Source: Pirellulaceae bacterium (GTDB taxonomy: Bacteria > Planctomycetota > Planctomycetia > Pirellulales > Pirellulaceae). From it: a DNA stretch of 64,000 bases. The notes beneath the pieces are model-generated. The model worked only from the letters and a program-made list of their open reading frames with translations. It searched no databases and was not told the DNA's origin. The stretch lies in assembly GCA_023382975.1 (NCBI GenBank), contig JAHDXO010000009.1, positions 1 through 64,000 on the forward strand, written 5' to 3'. Positions 8,209-18,164 of this stretch are shown here, in pieces. The stretch's first letter is position 1. The number at the start of each line of letters is the position of its first letter. The position numbers and the translations under genes are program-made.

Positions 8209-11139
8209 CTACCGAAGATAAATCAGTTCATTCGAATTCAACAGGGCCCGACAGAAGGCGCGCAGACCGTGCGAGTCGATCAGGGCGACCGCCGCTTCCT
8301 GCTCGTCCTCGTCGGCCGGTCTCGCATAGGCTAGGGAAAACGCCCGCTGGACTTGGTCGGCCGCGCGATCGCTTCCCGCCTCGCGTTGCAGACGCTCCGC
8401 CAATCGCTCGGCCATATCCAACGAGAACCGGTGGTTCATCATCGTCAACGCCTGCAGCGGCGTGGTCGTCGAAGCTCGCCGCGGCGCGGAGAAGGCGTTG
8501 TCCGGGCAATCGAACTCGGTCAGCAAATCGAGCAGCGATGCACGCGCGTTCTGGTGATACACGGCGCGGCGATACGTCTCCGGTCCGTGCTCGTCCAGCG
8601 GGATGTAGGTCGCGACGTTATCCTGCAAATAACGGTACAGACGAAAGCCAGGCCCTCCGCCCTGCAAGTTCAACTGGCCCGCAATCATCAACAGCGTGTC
8701 GCGGATCTCCTCGGCCGCCAATCGCCGCGGCGGAAAACGCCACAGCAGACGGCTGTCGGCGTCCGCCTGCGCCGCGTCGGGGCGGAAGACGGACGATTGC
8801 CGATAGGTCTCCGACAGCACGATCAAGCGATGGAGCGGCTTCCAGCGCCAACCGTGATCATGCACTTGGCTCGCCAACCAGTCGAGCAACTCGGGATGCG
8901 TCGGGCGACTGCCCATGTAGCCGAAGTCGCTCGGAGTGTCCACCAACCCGGTGCCGAAGTGGTAGTGCCAGATACGATTGGCCAACACGCGGGGAGTGAG
9001 CGGATTGTCGGGATGGACGATCCACTCAGCCAGTTGCAGCCGCCGTTGTCCTTCGGCGGTGTCGTCGGCGAGCTGATAAGGCGGAACGATGGCGTCGAGC
9101 GCCGCGAGACTGGCCGGTGACACCTCGGCCCCCAACCGCTGCGGATCGCCGCCCACGAACACGTGCAACTTGCTCGGGGTCGGCTTGAACTCGCCCGCCC
9201 ACCATACCGGCAGCGGCGGCACGGCGTTGATTTCGCGGTGTACTTCGGCCAGTTGCCGGTTCAGATCGGACTGTTGCCGACGCTGCTCGGAGGTCACGGC
9301 TGCCTCGATCAGCCGATGACGGCGGTGCGCCGCGTTGACCGGTTGGCGGTCGTGCGAATCGGCGACAGCGGTCCATTGCTGGCCGTCCAGCGACACCTCG
9401 ATGCGATACTCGCTGACGAACGACGCCACCGAATGTTCTCCGGCGTCGCCCGGGCGGTCGCTGGAGAACAAGACGCGGTTGATCCGTTCGGACTGGGCCA
9501 GCGTGATAGTCAGTTCGGGGCCGGACGCCAGCCATCGCGCGCCGAACTTGCCGTCGATCGTCAGGGAGGCGCTGTAGGCATTGGCGAAGTCGCCGGCCAC
9601 GCGGTTCTGGCCCGTCGCCTGACTACCCGCTTTGGCCAATGCGACGTTGCGCGGCGGATCGTCGGCGGTCCAGACCTCGAATTCGTCGATGCCGTAGCCA
9701 CCTCTCGCCGCCGGATTGGACTCGGCGCCCTCGACCACCAATCGTACATACCGGGCCTCGACGGATTCGAACCGTTCTTCGGTGCCGGTGCGCTCGATGC
9801 GGGGCCGCGTCCAACGCGGCTCCAGTTCGACCGCGCGCATTTCGGCACTCTGCTCGATCGACTTCTGCAAATCGGCCAGTTGCCGGGCCAGGCGGTCTCG
9901 CTGCTCGTTCAGCGGTCGCAACGCTTCGTCGCGCGCGCGGCGTTGTTCGGCGGTGGCGACGGTCCGGTTGCCGTGATAGACACCGGCGAACGTGCCGTAC
10001 CATCCGTAGTAGTCGCGTTGCATCACCGGATCGAACTTGTGGTCGTGGCAGCGGGCGCAGCCGACCGTCAGCCCCAGAAAGGCTTCGCCCGTGGCGCGAA
10101 TGATCTCGTCGATCGTGTTCGCGCGGATCTGAGCGGCCTGCGCCGCGTCCTGATTGCCGACATCGTCGTAGGGCCCGGACACCAGAAAGATCGCGCCCGC
10201 CTCGACCTCCGGCCGATCGCGGCCGATCACGTCGCCCGCCAAGTGCTCGCGTACCAACGTGTCAAACGGTTTGTCGTCGTTAAACGAACGGATCACATAG
10301 TCGCGGAAGGGCCAGGCATTGTCGACAATCTCGTTGCGTTCGAAACCGCGGCTCTCGCCGAACCGGACGACGTCCAGCCAGTGTTGGCCCCAGTGCTCGC
10401 CGTAGTGCGGCGACGCGAGCAGGCGATCGACCAGTTTTTCGTACGCATCCGGTGAATCGTCGGCCAGGAAGGCAGCGACTTCGTCCGGCGAAGGCGGCAG
10501 ACCGATCAGGTCGTAGGTCACTCGCCGCACGAGCGCCCGCTTGTCGGCGGGCGGCGAGGGAGTGAGACCTTGTTCGGCAAGCTTGCGGTAGACGAACCGG
10601 TCGATGGGATTAGCCGTCCATCGCGCGGGCAGACCGGCCGCATCGGGCGGTTCCTCCGCTGCCAGCGGTTGCAGCGACCACCAGGTGCTGTCGGCCTTGG
10701 ACCGCTGGCGGAGCACCAGTCCGTCCGGCCACTTCGCGCCCTCGGCGATCCAGCGCCGCAGCCGACCTTTCTGCTCGGCCGTCAGAGGCTCACCTTCCTT
10801 CGGCATCGCCGCCGGCCGACCATCGGCCGCGGTGACGACCTCCAGCAAATAGCTTTCGTCCGGCCGACCAGGCGTCACGTAGGTCTGGGCCTCGAGGTCG
10901 CGAAAAGTGTCCAGCGACAGATCGGCTTGCTTGTTTTCCGGATGATGGCAGCGGATGCAGTGTTCTTCGAAGATCGGAGCGATCTCGCGCGCGAAATCGA
11001 CCGCTTCGCCAGCCGACGTCCCCGCGACGAGCCAAACGGAAAGCCCGACGCCAAGCACAACCTGATATCCAATCGTTTGCCGCACGACTGCTGCTCCGAA
11101 CTTCGCCAACGAGGAAGCCGCTTGGCCCGCTACGGCCAC
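8209..11139 (-). CDS. PSCyt1/DUF1549/DUF1553 (PSD1) domain protein
   Basis: A large planctomycete-specific exported protein, 976 residues as given. After the signal sequence comes a cytochrome-c-like PSCyt1 domain with CIRCH (residues 61-65), then DUF1549 (from [14 protein letters not shown]) with a second heme-type motif CARCH. A galactose-binding-like F5/8 type C region lies in the middle, and DUF1553 at the C-terminus ([20 protein letters not shown] onward). Members cluster with sulfatases and glycosidases in planctomycetes; their biochemical role is unproven. The frame opens with a GTG at 11139. A GTG at 11085, with GGAG 8 bases upstream and directly before the hydrophobic signal, is an equally good start and would give 958 residues. 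It is cotranscribed with the downstream sulfatase. Confidence 0.88.
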   Translation of the reverse strand: MAVAGQAASSLAKFGAAVVRQTIGYQVVLGVGLSVWLVAGTSAGEAVDFAREIAPIFEEHCIRCHHPENKQADLSLDTFRDLEAQTYVTPGRPDESYLLEVVTAADGRPAAMPKEGEPLTAEQKGRLRRWIAEGAKWPDGLVLRQRSKADSTWWSLQPLAAEEPPDAAGLPARWTANPIDRFVYRKLAEQGLTPSPPADKRALVRRVTYDLIGLPPSPDEVAAFLADDSPDAYEKLVDRLLASPHYGEHWGQHWLDVVRFGESRGFERNEIVDNAWPFRDYVIRSFNDDKPFDTLVREHLAGDVIGRDRPEVEAGAIFLVSGPYDDVGNQDAAQAAQIRANTIDEIIRATGEAFLGLTVGCARCHDHKFDPVMQRDYYGWYGTFAGVYHGNRTVATAEQRRARDEALRPLNEQRDRLARQLADLQKSIEQSAEMRAVELEPRWTRPRIERTGTEERFESVEARYVRLVVEGAESNPAARGGYGIDEFEVWTADDPPRNVALAKAGSQATGQNRVAGDFANAYSASLTIDGKFGARWLASGPELTITLAQSERINRVLFSSDRPGDAGEHSVASFVSEYRIEVSLDGQQWTAVADSHDRQPVNAAHRRHRLIEAAVTSEQRRQQSDLNRQLAEVHREINAVPPLPVWWAGEFKPTPSKLHVFVGGDPQRLGAEVSPASLAALDAIVPPYQLADDTAEGQRRLQLAEWIVHPDNPLTPRVLANRIWHYHFGTGLVDTPSDFGYMGSRPTHPELLDWLASQVHDHGWRWKPLHRLIVLSETYRQSSVFRPDAAQADADSRLLWRFPPRRLAAEEIRDTLLMIAGQLNLQGGGPGFRLYRYLQDNVATYIPLDEHGPETYRRAVYHQNARASLLDLLTEFDCPDNAFSAPRRASTTTPLQALTMMNHRFSLDMAERLAERLQREAGSDRAADQVQRAFSLAYARPADEDEQEAAVALIDSHGLRAFCRALLNSNELIYLR

Positions 11140-11294
11140 TTCCCATCCACGTTAGAGCCTCGCCATGCAGCGGTCAACCCATCTGAACTCCGTTCGGTCG
11201 TTGTAGACCGAGAGGTACGGAGCAACTACAATCTCTTCGCTCGGCAGACGTAGAGGGTCCGAGTACACCTACCGTTAACACCCAAGGAGCAAGC

Positions 11295-13886
11295 ATGTTG
11301 TCAGCAAGCTGCAGGAACGGAACGATGGTACTTCGCTCGAGCGTGTTGATCATCGGGATAGCGTTGGCGAGCGCGGCGTTTGCCACGCCCCCCGCTGTCG
11401 AGATCAGCGGCAAGCTGGCGAAATGGAATCCGGTCACATTGACCTTGGCCGGGCCCGAGACCAGCGAGCGGGCGACGCCGAATCCGTTCACCGACTACCG
11501 ACTGGACGTGACGTTCGTCGGCCCGAGCGGACGGCAGTACGTCGTGCCGGGCTTCTATGCCGCCGACGGAAATGCGGCCATCTCCGGCGCCGAGTCGGGC
11601 AACAAGTGGCGAGTCTATTTCGCGGCCGACGAAGCGGGCCGATGGTCGTACCGCGTGCGATTCCTGCAGGGCGGGGGCGTGGCACTGGCCGACGATCCGC
11701 AGGGCGTCAGCGGTGGCTTCATGGACGGCTTGGAAGGCACGTTCGAAATCGGTCCGGCCGACGGGCCCGGAAACGGATTCTACAGCAAGGGCCGTCTGCA
11801 ATATGTCGGCCAACGTTACCAGCGCTTCGCCGAGACCGGAGAGTATTTTCTGAAAGTCGGCGCCGACGCGCCGGAGAACCTGTTCGCCTACGAAGACTTC
11901 GACGCGACGCCGAACGTGGGCAAACGCCGCAAGACTTGGGCGCCGCACTTGCAGGATTACGACCGCGAGGCGGATGACCTGCTCTGGGGTCCGGATCGCG
12001 ACAAGGGCAAGGCGTTGCTCGGCGCCGTCAACTACCTGTCGGGCAAAGGCATGAACGCATTCTCGTTCCTGACGTTCAATGTGGCCGGGGACGACGAGAA
12101 CGTGTTCATGCACTTGGTGAAGAAGGATCTGGCCGATTACGAAGCCAACCACGGGAAGAACACGCCCGACAAGGCTTGGACGACCAGCATCGAACGGCTG
12201 CGCATCGACGTCTCGAAGACGGACCAATGGGACCGCGTCATGCGGTACGCCGACCGCAAGGGCATGTTCCTGCACTTCAAGACCTCGGAAGCCGAGAACT
12301 GCAAACTGATGGACGGCGGCGATCTGGGACCGGAACGCCGGCTATACTTCCGCGAATTGGTCGCCCGGTTCGGCTACCACTTGGCACTGAACTGGAACTT
12401 CGGCGAGGAGAACACGCAAACCACCGCGCAGCATCAGGCGCAAACCGCCTACGTCAAGCGGATCGATCCGTACAACCACCTCCGCGTGCTGCACACGTAC
12501 CCCGGCGCGAAGAAAAACGTGTACGGCCCGTTGCTGGGCGACCAATCCGATCTGACGGGGCTGTCTTTGCAGACAAGCAATCCCGCCTTTGTCGAGGTCT
12601 ACGACGACGTGAAGACCTGGGTGCTGCGATCGGAGGCCGCGGGCAAGCCGTGGGTGGTGGCCTGCGACGAACCGGGCGATGCGACACACGCCTTGATCAC
12701 CGACGACGAGGATCCGGACCACGACAACGCGCGCATCAACGGCCTGTGGGGCACGTTCCTGGCCGGCGGCTGCGGCACCGAATGGTACTTCGGCTACCAG
12801 CATCCGCAGTCGGACCTGACCTGCGAGGACTGGCGCAGCCGCGACAAGTTCTGGGACCAAGGCAAGATCGCGCTGGATTTCTTCCACCGCAACGAGATCC
12901 CGTTCTGGAACATGCGGCCCGTGTTGACCAAGTCCGGCGACTGGGCGCTGGCGGGCGACGGCTGCGTCGTGGTGTTCGTCAAACGCGGCGGCAAGACCGT
13001 ACTGGACCTGCCGAATGCCGAGTTTGCCGTTTCGCAGATCGTTGCCAAGACCGGCGAAGCGAAATCTTGCGGCACGGTTCAGGGCCAAGCGGCGACGGAG
13101 CTGACCGTTCCCGTCCAGGCCGACGTCGTGTTCCTGCTGAAGACCGAGCAAAAGGACGTGAAGTTCCAGCTCGGCCCGGTGGATGCGTCCGCCGCTGCCC
13201 TCATGCAATCCGCGGTCCCCGCCTTCGCCTTCCACTACGATCCGACGAACGCGAAGAAGGTGCATCGGCAATCCGACGGTATCCTGGTCGTCGAAGCCGA
13301 GGACTACGACGCGGTCGACCGGGACGACGTGCGGAAGTGGTATTTGACGACGGTCGACACGACACCGGATGTCCGGCCCGATCCCGATCCGAACCACGCC
13401 GAGGGCGCGGTGGGCGGCGCGTATTTGGAACTGTTGCCCGACACCCGGGTGACGCACGCGGATCCGTTGGTCCGCGGCGTCAGCTTCACGGACACACCGG
13501 GCCAATGCAGCGTGTTGTACTACCCCGTTGTGTTCACCGAGCCAGGCCGCTATTACGTCTGGGTGCGCACCTGCTGCACCGGTTCGGAAGACAACAGCCT
13601 GCACGTCGGGCTCGATGGCCAATGGCCCGCGTCGGGCGCCCGCATCCAATTCACCGGCCAGCACGGCCAGTGGCAATGGGACTCGCGGCAACGGACGAAC
13701 GACGTCCACACTGGCGTTCTGGGCAAGATCTGGCTGGACGTCGAGCGGCCTGGCTTGCACACCGTCATGTTCTCGATGCGCGAAGACGGCTTCGAGTTCG
13801 ACCGTTTCCTGTTGACCAAGCAACCCAATGCCATGGAAAGCAAGAACACCAACCCAGGCCCCTCCGCCAGCCCGCGGGTCGAGTAG
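11295..13886 (+). CDS. DUF5060 / TIM-barrel glycoside hydrolase, secreted, multidomain
   Basis: An 863-residue secreted enzyme. After a signal peptide there is a DUF5060 Ig-like domain (about residues 38-145, VEISGKLAKWNPVTLTLAGP). A catalytic TIM barrel follows, with acidic candidates in LNWNFGEENTQ and VVACDEPGD. Next is a putative collagen-binding-type beta domain (from PFWNMRPVL), then a C-terminal module beginning ILVVEAEDYD that resembles carbohydrate-binding modules. Likely role: endo-hydrolysis of a polysaccharide; substrate unknown. Start ATG at 11295 has AAGGAG 6 bases upstream. It diverges from the PSD1-sulfatase unit, sharing a 155-base promoter region with it. Confidence 0.85.
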   Translation: MLSASCRNGTMVLRSSVLIIGIALASAAFATPPAVEISGKLAKWNPVTLTLAGPETSERATPNPFTDYRLDVTFVGPSGRQYVVPGFYAADGNAAISGAESGNKWRVYFAADEAGRWSYRVRFLQGGGVALADDPQGVSGGFMDGLEGTFEIGPADGPGNGFYSKGRLQYVGQRYQRFAETGEYFLKVGADAPENLFAYEDFDATPNVGKRRKTWAPHLQDYDREADDLLWGPDRDKGKALLGAVNYLSGKGMNAFSFLTFNVAGDDENVFMHLVKKDLADYEANHGKNTPDKAWTTSIERLRIDVSKTDQWDRVMRYADRKGMFLHFKTSEAENCKLMDGGDLGPERRLYFRELVARFGYHLALNWNFGEENTQTTAQHQAQTAYVKRIDPYNHLRVLHTYPGAKKNVYGPLLGDQSDLTGLSLQTSNPAFVEVYDDVKTWVLRSEAAGKPWVVACDEPGDATHALITDDEDPDHDNARINGLWGTFLAGGCGTEWYFGYQHPQSDLTCEDWRSRDKFWDQGKIALDFFHRNEIPFWNMRPVLTKSGDWALAGDGCVVVFVKRGGKTVLDLPNAEFAVSQIVAKTGEAKSCGTVQGQAATELTVPVQADVVFLLKTEQKDVKFQLGPVDASAAALMQSAVPAFAFHYDPTNAKKVHRQSDGILVVEAEDYDAVDRDDVRKWYLTTVDTTPDVRPDPDPNHAEGAVGGAYLELLPDTRVTHADPLVRGVSFTDTPGQCSVLYYPVVFTEPGRYYVWVRTCCTGSEDNSLHVGLDGQWPASGARIQFTGQHGQWQWDSRQRTNDVHTGVLGKIWLDVERPGLHTVMFSMREDGFEFDRFLLTKQPNAMESKNTNPGPSASPRVE

Positions 13887-13954
13887 ACCGCGGAGCACCG
13901 GTAACGGCGTTCGAAGTCCGCCGTCGAGGCGAATGATTGAGGAGAGAGCCGAAG

Positions 13955-14311
13955 ATGCCGCAAGAAGTGGTCGTGTCGCCCCAACTGCTGGAACAATTGC
14001 GACGGGAACGCCCGCTAATCGAGGCTGAGATGGTAGAACTCGCCGAACGGCACGAGCGGATGGTGGAAGCCAAGGCGGAAGAAACATACAGCGGGCATCT
14101 GCGCCGAGCGATCCATTGCAGTGGTCGGCTCGTCCGCGACATCGCCTCTGAGGCGGGAGTCTCCGCTCAAACGCTCTGTGAATTTCTGGAAGGCACGCGG
14201 ACCCTACGGTCAGATGTGCTGGACCGTTTGGCCCAGGCCGTCCATACCAAGATCAGCGTCGAGCCGCGTCGCCCCGTACGCACCACGACCGACAGCGGAC
14301 CGCTCGAATAG
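13955..14311 (+). CDS. small helix-turn-helix-like protein
   Basis: A 118-residue protein. The N-terminal half is charged and helical (LLEQLRRERPLIEAEMVELA); the second half contains SGRLVRDIASEAGVSAQTLC followed by EFLEGTRTLRSDVLDRLAQA. That layout matches an XRE/lambda-repressor-type helix-turn-helix (recognition-helix pattern EAGVSAQTLCEFL). It could be a stand-alone DNA-binding protein or an antitoxin-like component; no toxin gene is beside it. Start at 13955 with GAGGAG upstream. The ATG six codons earlier is less favourably placed. It sits 68 bases behind the DUF5060 gene and may be cotranscribed. Confidence 0.65.
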   Translation: MPQEVVVSPQLLEQLRRERPLIEAEMVELAERHERMVEAKAEETYSGHLRRAIHCSGRLVRDIASEAGVSAQTLCEFLEGTRTLRSDVLDRLAQAVHTKISVEPRRPVRTTTDSGPLE

Positions 14312-14466
14312 CACGCTGCGAACCGGCGGTCGGCGCGTTCGCCAGCCCGGTACGCATGTATGTCACGGCGCAATGCTGTGCCAAGTGTTCGCGAAAGGGT
14401 GGGGCCACGCTAGCCTCATGCGGGCCGGTGTCTGCCGCGAACCGGGCGATTGACAAGGCGGTCGTT

Positions 14467-15468
14467 TCACCGTTCGACGAGCCAGATGTTGCGGTATTCT
14501 ACGGGATCCTTGTGGTAGTGCAGGATGATGCGGCCGGTGGGGATTGCGTCGGGGTTGGTCTTGCGGCGTTGTTCGGCCGTGGGGGAATCGGGCAGTTCCG
14601 CGTCTTGGTGGATGGGCACGCCGTTGTGCATGACGCTGATCCGGCCCGGCTCGGTCCGCTTGCCGTCGGCGTCGTAGCGCGGCGCGCGGTATTCGATGTC
14701 GTAGGTCTGCCAGATCAACGGCGGGCGGCACATGTTGACCGCCGGCGCGCCGACCTTGTAGATGCCGCCGCATTCGTTGTCCAAGCCTTCCAGGCCGTAG
14801 CTGTCCAAGACCTGGATCTCGTACCAGTTGGCATCGCCGAACACCAGGCCGCCGTTGGACCGCGCCTGCCCGGTCTTGTCGGCCATCAATGCCAAACGGA
14901 ACTCGAAGTGCATGCGGAAATCCTGGAACGCCCGCTTCGTAATCAGCGAGTGCCCGGCGCGCGTCTCCCGGTCGATGGGCGCGACCCGCATGAAATCTTC
15001 GCACAATTCCCACGCGATCTCCGTCGGCCCACCCTTGGGCCGCTGGGCTTCCCACTGGTCGAACCCGGAACCGTCGAACAGGATCACCGCGCCCTCGGGC
15101 GGCTTGGCGCCGACGCTGGGCGATTGACGCACCACCGGCTTCAGCACGAATGACTCGGGTTGCCCGTTTCCGGGCCGGACACACGCCATCTGCTGACCTT
15201 CGGCCTGTCCGCTCCAACCGTCCTGATCGAACCGCAGCACTCCGTCGGCTGCTCGGCCCACGACCACCGCCAGCGGCTTGCACTTGACGTCGAATTCCGG
15301 CAGGAAGCTGATTTGGTAGTTGCCGCCGCCGCGAGGAATCACCTGGGCCACCACGCCTTCGCCTTGCCAATCTCCCAGAAACGGATCGGAGGCACCTTGG
15401 TCGGCATGGCAGACGGCGGCGACAGTCAGCAGCGTGATCATCAGACAGGTCATCGAGCGGCGTAGCAT
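14467..15468 (-). CDS. DUF1080 (3-keto-disaccharide hydrolase-like) secreted protein
   Basis: A 333-residue exported protein. After a signal peptide (about 1-23) there is an extra N-terminal beta domain (DPFLGDWQGEGVVAQV), then the DUF1080 concanavalin-like fold from about residue 135 (ILFDGSGFDQWEA) with NGGLVFGDANWYEIQVLDSY and the C-terminal GRIILHYHKDPVEYRNIWL typical of the family. Several DUF1080 members hydrolyse 3-keto-glycosides; others only bind sugars. It follows rhaA by 64 bases on the same strand, so it probably belongs to a rhamnose or deoxysugar unit. Start ATG 15468 has AAGGA upstream; 56 upstream open codons are non-coding leader. Confidence 0.88.
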   Translation of the reverse strand: MLRRSMTCLMITLLTVAAVCHADQGASDPFLGDWQGEGVVAQVIPRGGGNYQISFLPEFDVKCKPLAVVVGRAADGVLRFDQDGWSGQAEGQQMACVRPGNGQPESFVLKPVVRQSPSVGAKPPEGAVILFDGSGFDQWEAQRPKGGPTEIAWELCEDFMRVAPIDRETRAGHSLITKRAFQDFRMHFEFRLALMADKTGQARSNGGLVFGDANWYEIQVLDSYGLEGLDNECGGIYKVGAPAVNMCRPPLIWQTYDIEYRAPRYDADGKRTEPGRISVMHNGVPIHQDAELPDSPTAEQRRKTNPDAIPTGRIILHYHKDPVEYRNIWLVER

Positions 15469-15532
15469 GGAGCTTTCCTTTGCGTTGGTGTGAAGGTGTG
15501 GTGAGCGGCTGGATGCAGCGTTTTCCGGATGC

Positions 15533-16801
15533 TCAGCGTTGCGAGAGGACATCGATTTCGTAGCGTTTGATATCGTCCAGCCACGCACGGCCGACGGGCA
15601 CATTCGAGCGCAGGCAGTAGTTGTCCCAGACGGCACCGTAGGGCAACGTCTTGAATTCCTCTTGCAGTGCCAGGCGGGCGGTGAGATTGCCGGTGGATTC
15701 GGCGGTGCGCAGCAGATCGGCCGGTTCGAGCAGGGCCATCAGCAACGCCTTGATCATGCACCGCGTGCCGATCACCCAGGCAGCGACGCGATTGATGCTG
15801 GCGTCGAAGAAATCCAGGCCGATGTGGACTCGCTGCAAGTAATCGCCGCGCACCAATTCCTGGGCGATGGCCTGCAGTTCGTCCGTCAACGTGACCACGT
15901 GGTCGCTGTCCCACCGCACGCCGCGACTGACGTGCAGCAGCAATTCGTCCAGGTACAGCATGACGGACGAGATCTTGTCGGAGATGACCTCGGTGGGATG
16001 GAAATGCCCGGCGTCCAGGCATAGCAGCTTCTTCCGCGTGACGGCGTAGCCGAGATAAAACTCGTGCGAGCCGACGACGTAGCTCTCCGAACCGATCCCG
16101 AACAGTTTGGCTTCCACCGCGTCCCGGTTCCACTGCGGATCGACCGCCTCGGCGAAGATCGCGTCCAGCGAAGCGGCCAGCCGCTCGCGCGGACCTTTGC
16201 GGTCCGCCGGGGTGTCCTTATAGCCATCGGGAATCCAGACATTGGTGACGCACGGCGTGCCCAGGGCCTGGCCCATCGCCGCGCCGATCTTGCGGCAGGC
16301 GATGCCATGCTCGATCCAGAACCGCCGGATGCCGGGATCGGGATGTGACAGCGTCAGGCCGTCGTTGGCTTTTTCGTGGGCGAAGTAGGTAGGATTGAAA
16401 TCCAAGCCCAGACTCTGCTCTTTCGCCCAGTCGATCCAGCGCTGGAAATGTTCCGGCGCCAGTTCGTTCCGTTCGACCGGTTTCCCTCCCGGCTCGGCAT
16501 AGCTCGCGTGCAGGTTCAGGCGATGCTTGCCGGGGATCAGCGAAAGTGCCCGCTGCAAATCGCTGCGAAGTTCGTCAGGCGTGCGCGCCTTGCCGGGATA
16601 GTTCCCGGTGACGGCCAAGCCGCCGCCGATCTGGTCGACGGCATGTTCGAAGCCGCCGACATCGTCGCCCTGCCAGCAATGCAGCGAGATCGGAATCGAA
16701 GTCAACCGCTCGATCGCCGCCTCGGTGTCCACGCCCCAAGCCGCATACCGGGCCTTGGCCAGTTCGTACGCTTGTTCCAGATGGTGCGTTGAATCGGGCA
16801 T
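15533..16801 (-). CDS. rhaA: L-rhamnose isomerase
   Basis: A 422-residue cytoplasmic enzyme converting L-rhamnose to L-rhamnulose, close in length to the E. coli enzyme. Recognisable blocks are [15 protein letters not shown] near the N-terminus, [11 protein letters not shown] (strand-end metal ligands), [13 protein letters not shown], a central [17 protein letters not shown], and the late [20 protein letters not shown], all RhaA signatures. I chose the ATG at 16801, with GGAG just upstream, rather than the frame start 70 codons earlier, which crosses a hairpin. rhaB (kinase) and rhaD (aldolase) are absent from the window, so the rest of the pathway must be elsewhere. Confidence 0.93.
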   Translation of the reverse strand: MPDSTHHLEQAYELAKARYAAWGVDTEAAIERLTSIPISLHCWQGDDVGGFEHAVDQIGGGLAVTGNYPGKARTPDELRSDLQRALSLIPGKHRLNLHASYAEPGGKPVERNELAPEHFQRWIDWAKEQSLGLDFNPTYFAHEKANDGLTLSHPDPGIRRFWIEHGIACRKIGAAMGQALGTPCVTNVWIPDGYKDTPADRKGPRERLAASLDAIFAEAVDPQWNRDAVEAKLFGIGSESYVVGSHEFYLGYAVTRKKLLCLDAGHFHPTEVISDKISSVMLYLDELLLHVSRGVRWDSDHVVTLTDELQAIAQELVRGDYLQRVHIGLDFFDASINRVAAWVIGTRCMIKALLMALLEPADLLRTAESTGNLTARLALQEEFKTLPYGAVWDNYCLRSNVPVGRAWLDDIKRYEIDVLSQR

Positions 16802-16851
16802 GGTTCTCCTCTCCTTGGCAAACATGACAAACTTCGGATTCGCACAAAGAA

Positions 16852-16878
16852 GCAGGACGGATGACTCATCCGTCCTGC
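16852..16878 (-). terminator. hairpin terminator between epimerase and rhaA
   Basis: A perfect 11-bp stem (GCAGGACGGAT / ATCCGTCCTGC) with a 5-base loop. Read on the minus strand it is followed by TTCTTTG, a short T-rich tract. It lies after the stop of the TIM-barrel epimerase gene and before the rhaA start, so it could terminate the former and separate rhaA expression. A second, imperfect palindrome (around 16900-16965, with CACGCTTAAGCG-type arms) lies beside it. Confidence 0.6.
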
Positions 16879-16976
16879 GCGTGTCCCTGCGCTGGAGTTC
16901 ACGCTTCAGCGTGTGGGGTAGTTCGTACCTACGGTCCGCACGCTTAAGCGTACACTCCAACGGGCGCCAGCACAGT

Positions 16977-17879
16977 TCAGGCGTTGGCCAGTTCGGCGGC
17001 GATCTTGTCAAAGTACTTGACGCACTCGGCGATCTCGGGCAGCGAGGTGGTCCAGTTGTGCTCGTATTCGATCGAGAAGACCGCCTTGACGCCTTGACGG
17101 TGGATCTCGGTCAACATGGCGCGCACATCGCCCGCACCCGTGCCCCACGGCACGTCGTGGGCGCCGCCGCCGAACTTGTTCAGATCTTTGAAGTGGAAGC
17201 TGATGATGCGGCCTTCGAGCTTCTTCAACTGCTCGACCGGGTTCAGTTCCGAGCGCATCCAGTGGCCGGTGTCCGCGCACGCGCCGATTCGCGGGCTGCG
17301 GTCCTTGGAGACTTCCAGCACCGTATCGGGATTCCAGTATCGCGACGGCTTGGGATGGTTGTGCAATGCCACGTTGATTTGGTACTCGTTGCACAGTTTT
17401 TCGATGGTGTCGATCGCGTCGAATCCCGGCTCGGAGACGATCGTCTCGATGCCCATGTCCTTCGCGAAGTCGAACGTTCGGCGGCAACCCGCTTCGTCCG
17501 CCGGCAATCCGACCACGCCGTAGTTGACCAGTTGGACTTTCTTGTCCGCCAGACGCTGCTTGATCTGCTTGCGCACGTCGGTCGACAGCGATTCGCCGAT
17601 CTGGATGTCCGGCTGTTCCTGGCTGAGACGCTGGCCGGGGTAGGCTTCGATCCAGTGCAGACCGAGCGAGGCGACTTTGTCGATCGCCTCGTAGAACGTG
17701 AACCGATTGAAGCTGTACGCTTGGCAGCCGAGCCGCCAGCCGAGTTTCTCGGCGTTCGGGGCTCCGTCCGCCAGTTGTTGGGCGAACAAGTCGCGGCTGC
17801 CCTGCGGCACGAGGGCCAGTCCGGCGGCGGCCGCGGTAGCGGTTTTCAGAAAATGGCGACGATCCAACATGGAACTCAT
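16977..17879 (-). CDS. sugar phosphate isomerase/epimerase (xylose isomerase-like TIM barrel), Tat-exported
   Basis: A 300-residue AP-endonuclease-2/xylose-isomerase-like TIM barrel. The N-terminus holds a twin-arginine signal (DRRHFLKT followed by an alanine-rich stretch). Barrel strands end in metal-ligand candidates: [42 protein letters not shown] and FSIEYEHNW. Similar proteins in planctomycetes act on keto-sugars or inositols; the precise substrate is not visible. Start ATG 17879 has AGGAG 8 bases upstream; the frame extends upstream without support. A hairpin follows the stop, so it may be a separate unit from rhaA. Confidence 0.88.
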   Translation of the reverse strand: MSSMLDRRHFLKTATAAAAGLALVPQGSRDLFAQQLADGAPNAEKLGWRLGCQAYSFNRFTFYEAIDKVASLGLHWIEAYPGQRLSQEQPDIQIGESLSTDVRKQIKQRLADKKVQLVNYGVVGLPADEAGCRRTFDFAKDMGIETIVSEPGFDAIDTIEKLCNEYQINVALHNHPKPSRYWNPDTVLEVSKDRSPRIGACADTGHWMRSELNPVEQLKKLEGRIISFHFKDLNKFGGGAHDVPWGTGAGDVRAMLTEIHRQGVKAVFSIEYEHNWTTSLPEIAECVKYFDKIAAELANA

Positions 17880-18018
17880 GACGTTAACTCCTGATGGTTG
17901 TGAAATCCAAATCGATCGAATGGCATCGAACTCGCGGACCATTGTAACGCGGGGCAAGTCCGGCGTACACTCCCGCACAACGACCGATCCCCGGGACCGA
18001 TCGGCGCCGACCCACATC

Positions 18019-18139
18019 TTTGAAGTTGCGCGTAGCCGAATTTGTGAGAATTCGTTGGTGTTTCGCGGGGGACGGCCACCAACCCAGAGTCCGAATTCTC
18101 ACGAATTCGGCTACTCCCCGTCGAAAATCGCAACTTCAA
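18019..18139. repeat. nested palindromic repeat element (GTAGCCGAATT family)
   Basis: An about 120-base inverted repeat in an intergenic gap. The outer arms are TTGAAGTTGCG and CGCAACTTCAA; the middle arms are GTAGCCGAATTTGTGAGAA and TTCTCACGAATTCGGCTAC; the inner arms are TTGGTG and CACCAA. The middle arm recurs as GTAGCCGGATTCGCGAGAAT at 59325-59347. Confidence 0.85.
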
Positions 18140-18164
18140 TGACTCTCACCGCTACCCCAGCCGT

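Noticed and set aside
12176..14087. Long open frames in other frames across the DUF5060 gene
   Set aside because: Arg/Pro/His-rich shadow translations without motifs; the gene on the plus strand accounts for the sequence.
16802..17011. 70-codon extension of rhaA
   Set aside because: It crosses a perfect terminator-like hairpin and the ATG at 16801 has a good Shine-Dalgarno.
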